Positions 5,905-6,983 of a stretch of DNA of 6,983 nucleotides are shown here, one piece after another (the stretch's first letter is position 1; each line of letters opens with the position of its first letter). Both the position numbers and the translations under genes were made by a program. The notes under the pieces are model-generated. The model made no database searches and had not been told where the DNA came from. It worked only from the letters and a program-made list of their open reading frames with translations. The stretch is from Mariprofundus sp. (GTDB lineage Bacteria; Pseudomonadota; Zetaproteobacteria; Mariprofundales; Mariprofundaceae), in assembly GCA_030951065.1 (NCBI GenBank), contig JAUZQH010000023.1, forward strand, positions 1-6,983, read 5' to 3'.

Positions 5905-6983
5905 ATGCGTCGCCCACACCGATTTTTTCATGTTTCTACTTTCCTGATCCTTTTCGTGATGACATCAACGGCATATGCAGAGCCGGTGGACATTACTGCT
6001 GACGAGATCAGCCGAACAACTGACGGCATCGTGACTGCACGCGGCCATGTCATCATCAAACGCCAAACCGATACGCTGACAGCAGATGAGGTGATATACC
6101 GGATCAATCAACATGTGCTGGAAGCAAAAGGTCATGTCGTGATCAAATCGGAACAGGCTATCATCAATGCAGAACAGGCCATTATGCATACTGGCAGTAA
6201 AACAGGTAATATGCGCAAGGCAGTCATCACGCTGCCCGGCGGCGAACGACTGGCGGCTGAGCGCGTCAAACGTATTGATGATCATACTTTTGAGGCGGAT
6301 GAGCTGACGTTCTCGTCCTGCCCGATTGATCAGGAATCCTGGCGCATCGCGGCCAGACATGCCGTGCTTGATCAGCAGAATGGCAGCCTGACAGCTGAAG
6401 ACAGCCGCTTTGAATTTTGGGGTGTTCCGGTGCTGTATAGCCCCTGGTGGCAACAATCGACCAAAAGAAAGTCCGGCTTTCTCATTCCCGGCGTCAACAT
6501 CGGTAAACGTCGCGGTACAGAAATCGCGCTACCCTATTATTTTGCCCCGTCGGAAAACTGGGATGCCACGCTGACACCACACTGGATGAGCGCACGTGGT
6601 TTTATGGGTGAAGCTGAACTGCGCCATGCATCCTCATTCGGACACGAGGAAATCAACTTTGCAGGCATCAATGATACGGTTACAGGCAGTAATCGTAACC
6701 GCCTTCAGGGTGATGTACACTGGAAGCTTCCGGCCAATATGGCGTTTGATGTACAGGCGGATCACATCAGTGATTACAACTATCTGGCCGATTACGCCAC
6801 AGGCAGAGAGATCAGCACCTCGTACCTGCAGAGCGTCGCCACACTATCCCAATCAGGACAGCTCGGAGACATGACCGGAGACTGGTTCCTCCAGGCACAA
6901 CATCAACAGACAACGCTACTGCCCAGCAATGCCACTACATTACAGGTTTTACCACGCTTCCAGAGCAATATGCAGTGGGAATT
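5905..6983 (+). CDS. lptD: LPS-assembly outer-membrane protein LptD, 5' part (runs off window)
   Basis: LptD, with the lipoprotein LptE, forms the outer-membrane translocon that inserts lipopolysaccharide into the outer leaflet. The window shows 359 codons. Residues 1-25 are a signal peptide: MRRPHRFF, a hydrophobic core, and an AYA|EP cleavage site. Residues about 28-130 are the periplasmic OstA/LptA-like beta-jellyroll that receives LPS (ITADEI, VTARGHVIIKR, LTADEVIY, LEAKGHVVIKSE). Then comes the conserved link SSCPIDQESWRIAA (Cys139), EFWGVPVLYSPWW (171-182), KRKSGFLIPGV (187-197) and PYYFAPSENWDATLTPHW (210-227), the entry to the barrel domain. The remaining barrel lies beyond 6983. Cys139 matches the position of E. 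coli Cys173; no cysteine occurs near the mature N-terminus. ATG 5905 gives a good signal peptide; the nearest ribosome-site-like AGGA (5887-5890) is rather far, 14 bases. It starts 70 bases after ubiG. Confidence 0.95.
   Translation, partial: MRRPHRFFHVSTFLILFVMTSTAYAEPVDITADEISRTTDGIVTARGHVIIKRQTDTLTADEVIYRINQHVLEAKGHVVIKSEQAIINAEQAIMHTGSKTGNMRKAVITLPGGERLAAERVKRIDDHTFEADELTFSSCPIDQESWRIAARHAVLDQQNGSLTAEDSRFEFWGVPVLYSPWWQQSTKRKSGFLIPGVNIGKRRGTEIALPYYFAPSENWDATLTPHWMSARGFMGEAELRHASSFGHEEINFAGINDTVTGSNRNRLQGDVHWKLPANMAFDVQADHISDYNYLADYATGREISTSYLQSVATLSQSGQLGDMTGDWFLQAQHQQTTLLPSNATTLQVLPRFQSNMQWE

Noticed and set aside
5965..6456. 163-codon minus-strand frame
   Set aside because: It is antisense to lptD, whose forward translation shows a signal peptide and LptD motifs; the reverse protein looks random.
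6596..6874. 92-codon plus-strand frame
   Set aside because: It overlaps lptD in another frame and has no family resemblance.

Overview
The window reads as a piece of chromosome from a Gram-negative, ubiquinone-making proteobacterium. The presence of UbiG and an LPS-assembly protein LptD supports this. The long, three-domain form of phosphate acetyltransferase closely resembles the enterobacterial/gammaproteobacterial type, but I cannot fix the lineage further; Gamma- or Zetaproteobacteria are guesses. Base composition of the genes is roughly balanced, while one intergenic stretch (about 3780-4080) is clearly richer in A+T.

Layout, left to right. Positions 1-75 may hold the last codons of an upstream gene, followed by a GC-rich hairpin. 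Positions 76-387 are non-coding and contain a striking long imperfect inverted repeat (arms 162-207 and 269-322). Then come ackA (388-1581) and pta (1581-3704) on the + strand, overlapping by one base (TGATG). Together they form the reversible acetate/acetyl-CoA pathway: Pta interconverts acetyl-CoA and acetyl phosphate, and AckA interconverts acetyl phosphate and acetate with ATP formation. Positions 3705-4069 are an A+T-rich gap with an imperfect dyad next to the pta stop and one doubtful small minus-strand frame. On the minus strand at 4070-4990 lies a full-length DppB/OppB-type peptide (or nickel) ABC permease with none of its usual partner genes in the window. Divergent from it, ubiG (best start 5112, stop 5834) encodes the SAM-dependent O-methyltransferase of ubiquinone synthesis. 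After about 70 bases, lptD (5905 onward) begins with a signal peptide and an OstA/LptA-like periplasmic domain, and runs off the right end of the window.

Only ackA-pta is clearly an operon. The permease gap is flanked by unrelated housekeeping genes. I see no defence system, CRISPR array, intact mobile element, rRNA or tRNA. The most unusual items are the long inverted repeat before ackA, the orphan permease, the A+T-rich gap with an attC-like dyad, and the absence of an N-terminal cysteine in LptD. No new biological system can be supported from this sequence.
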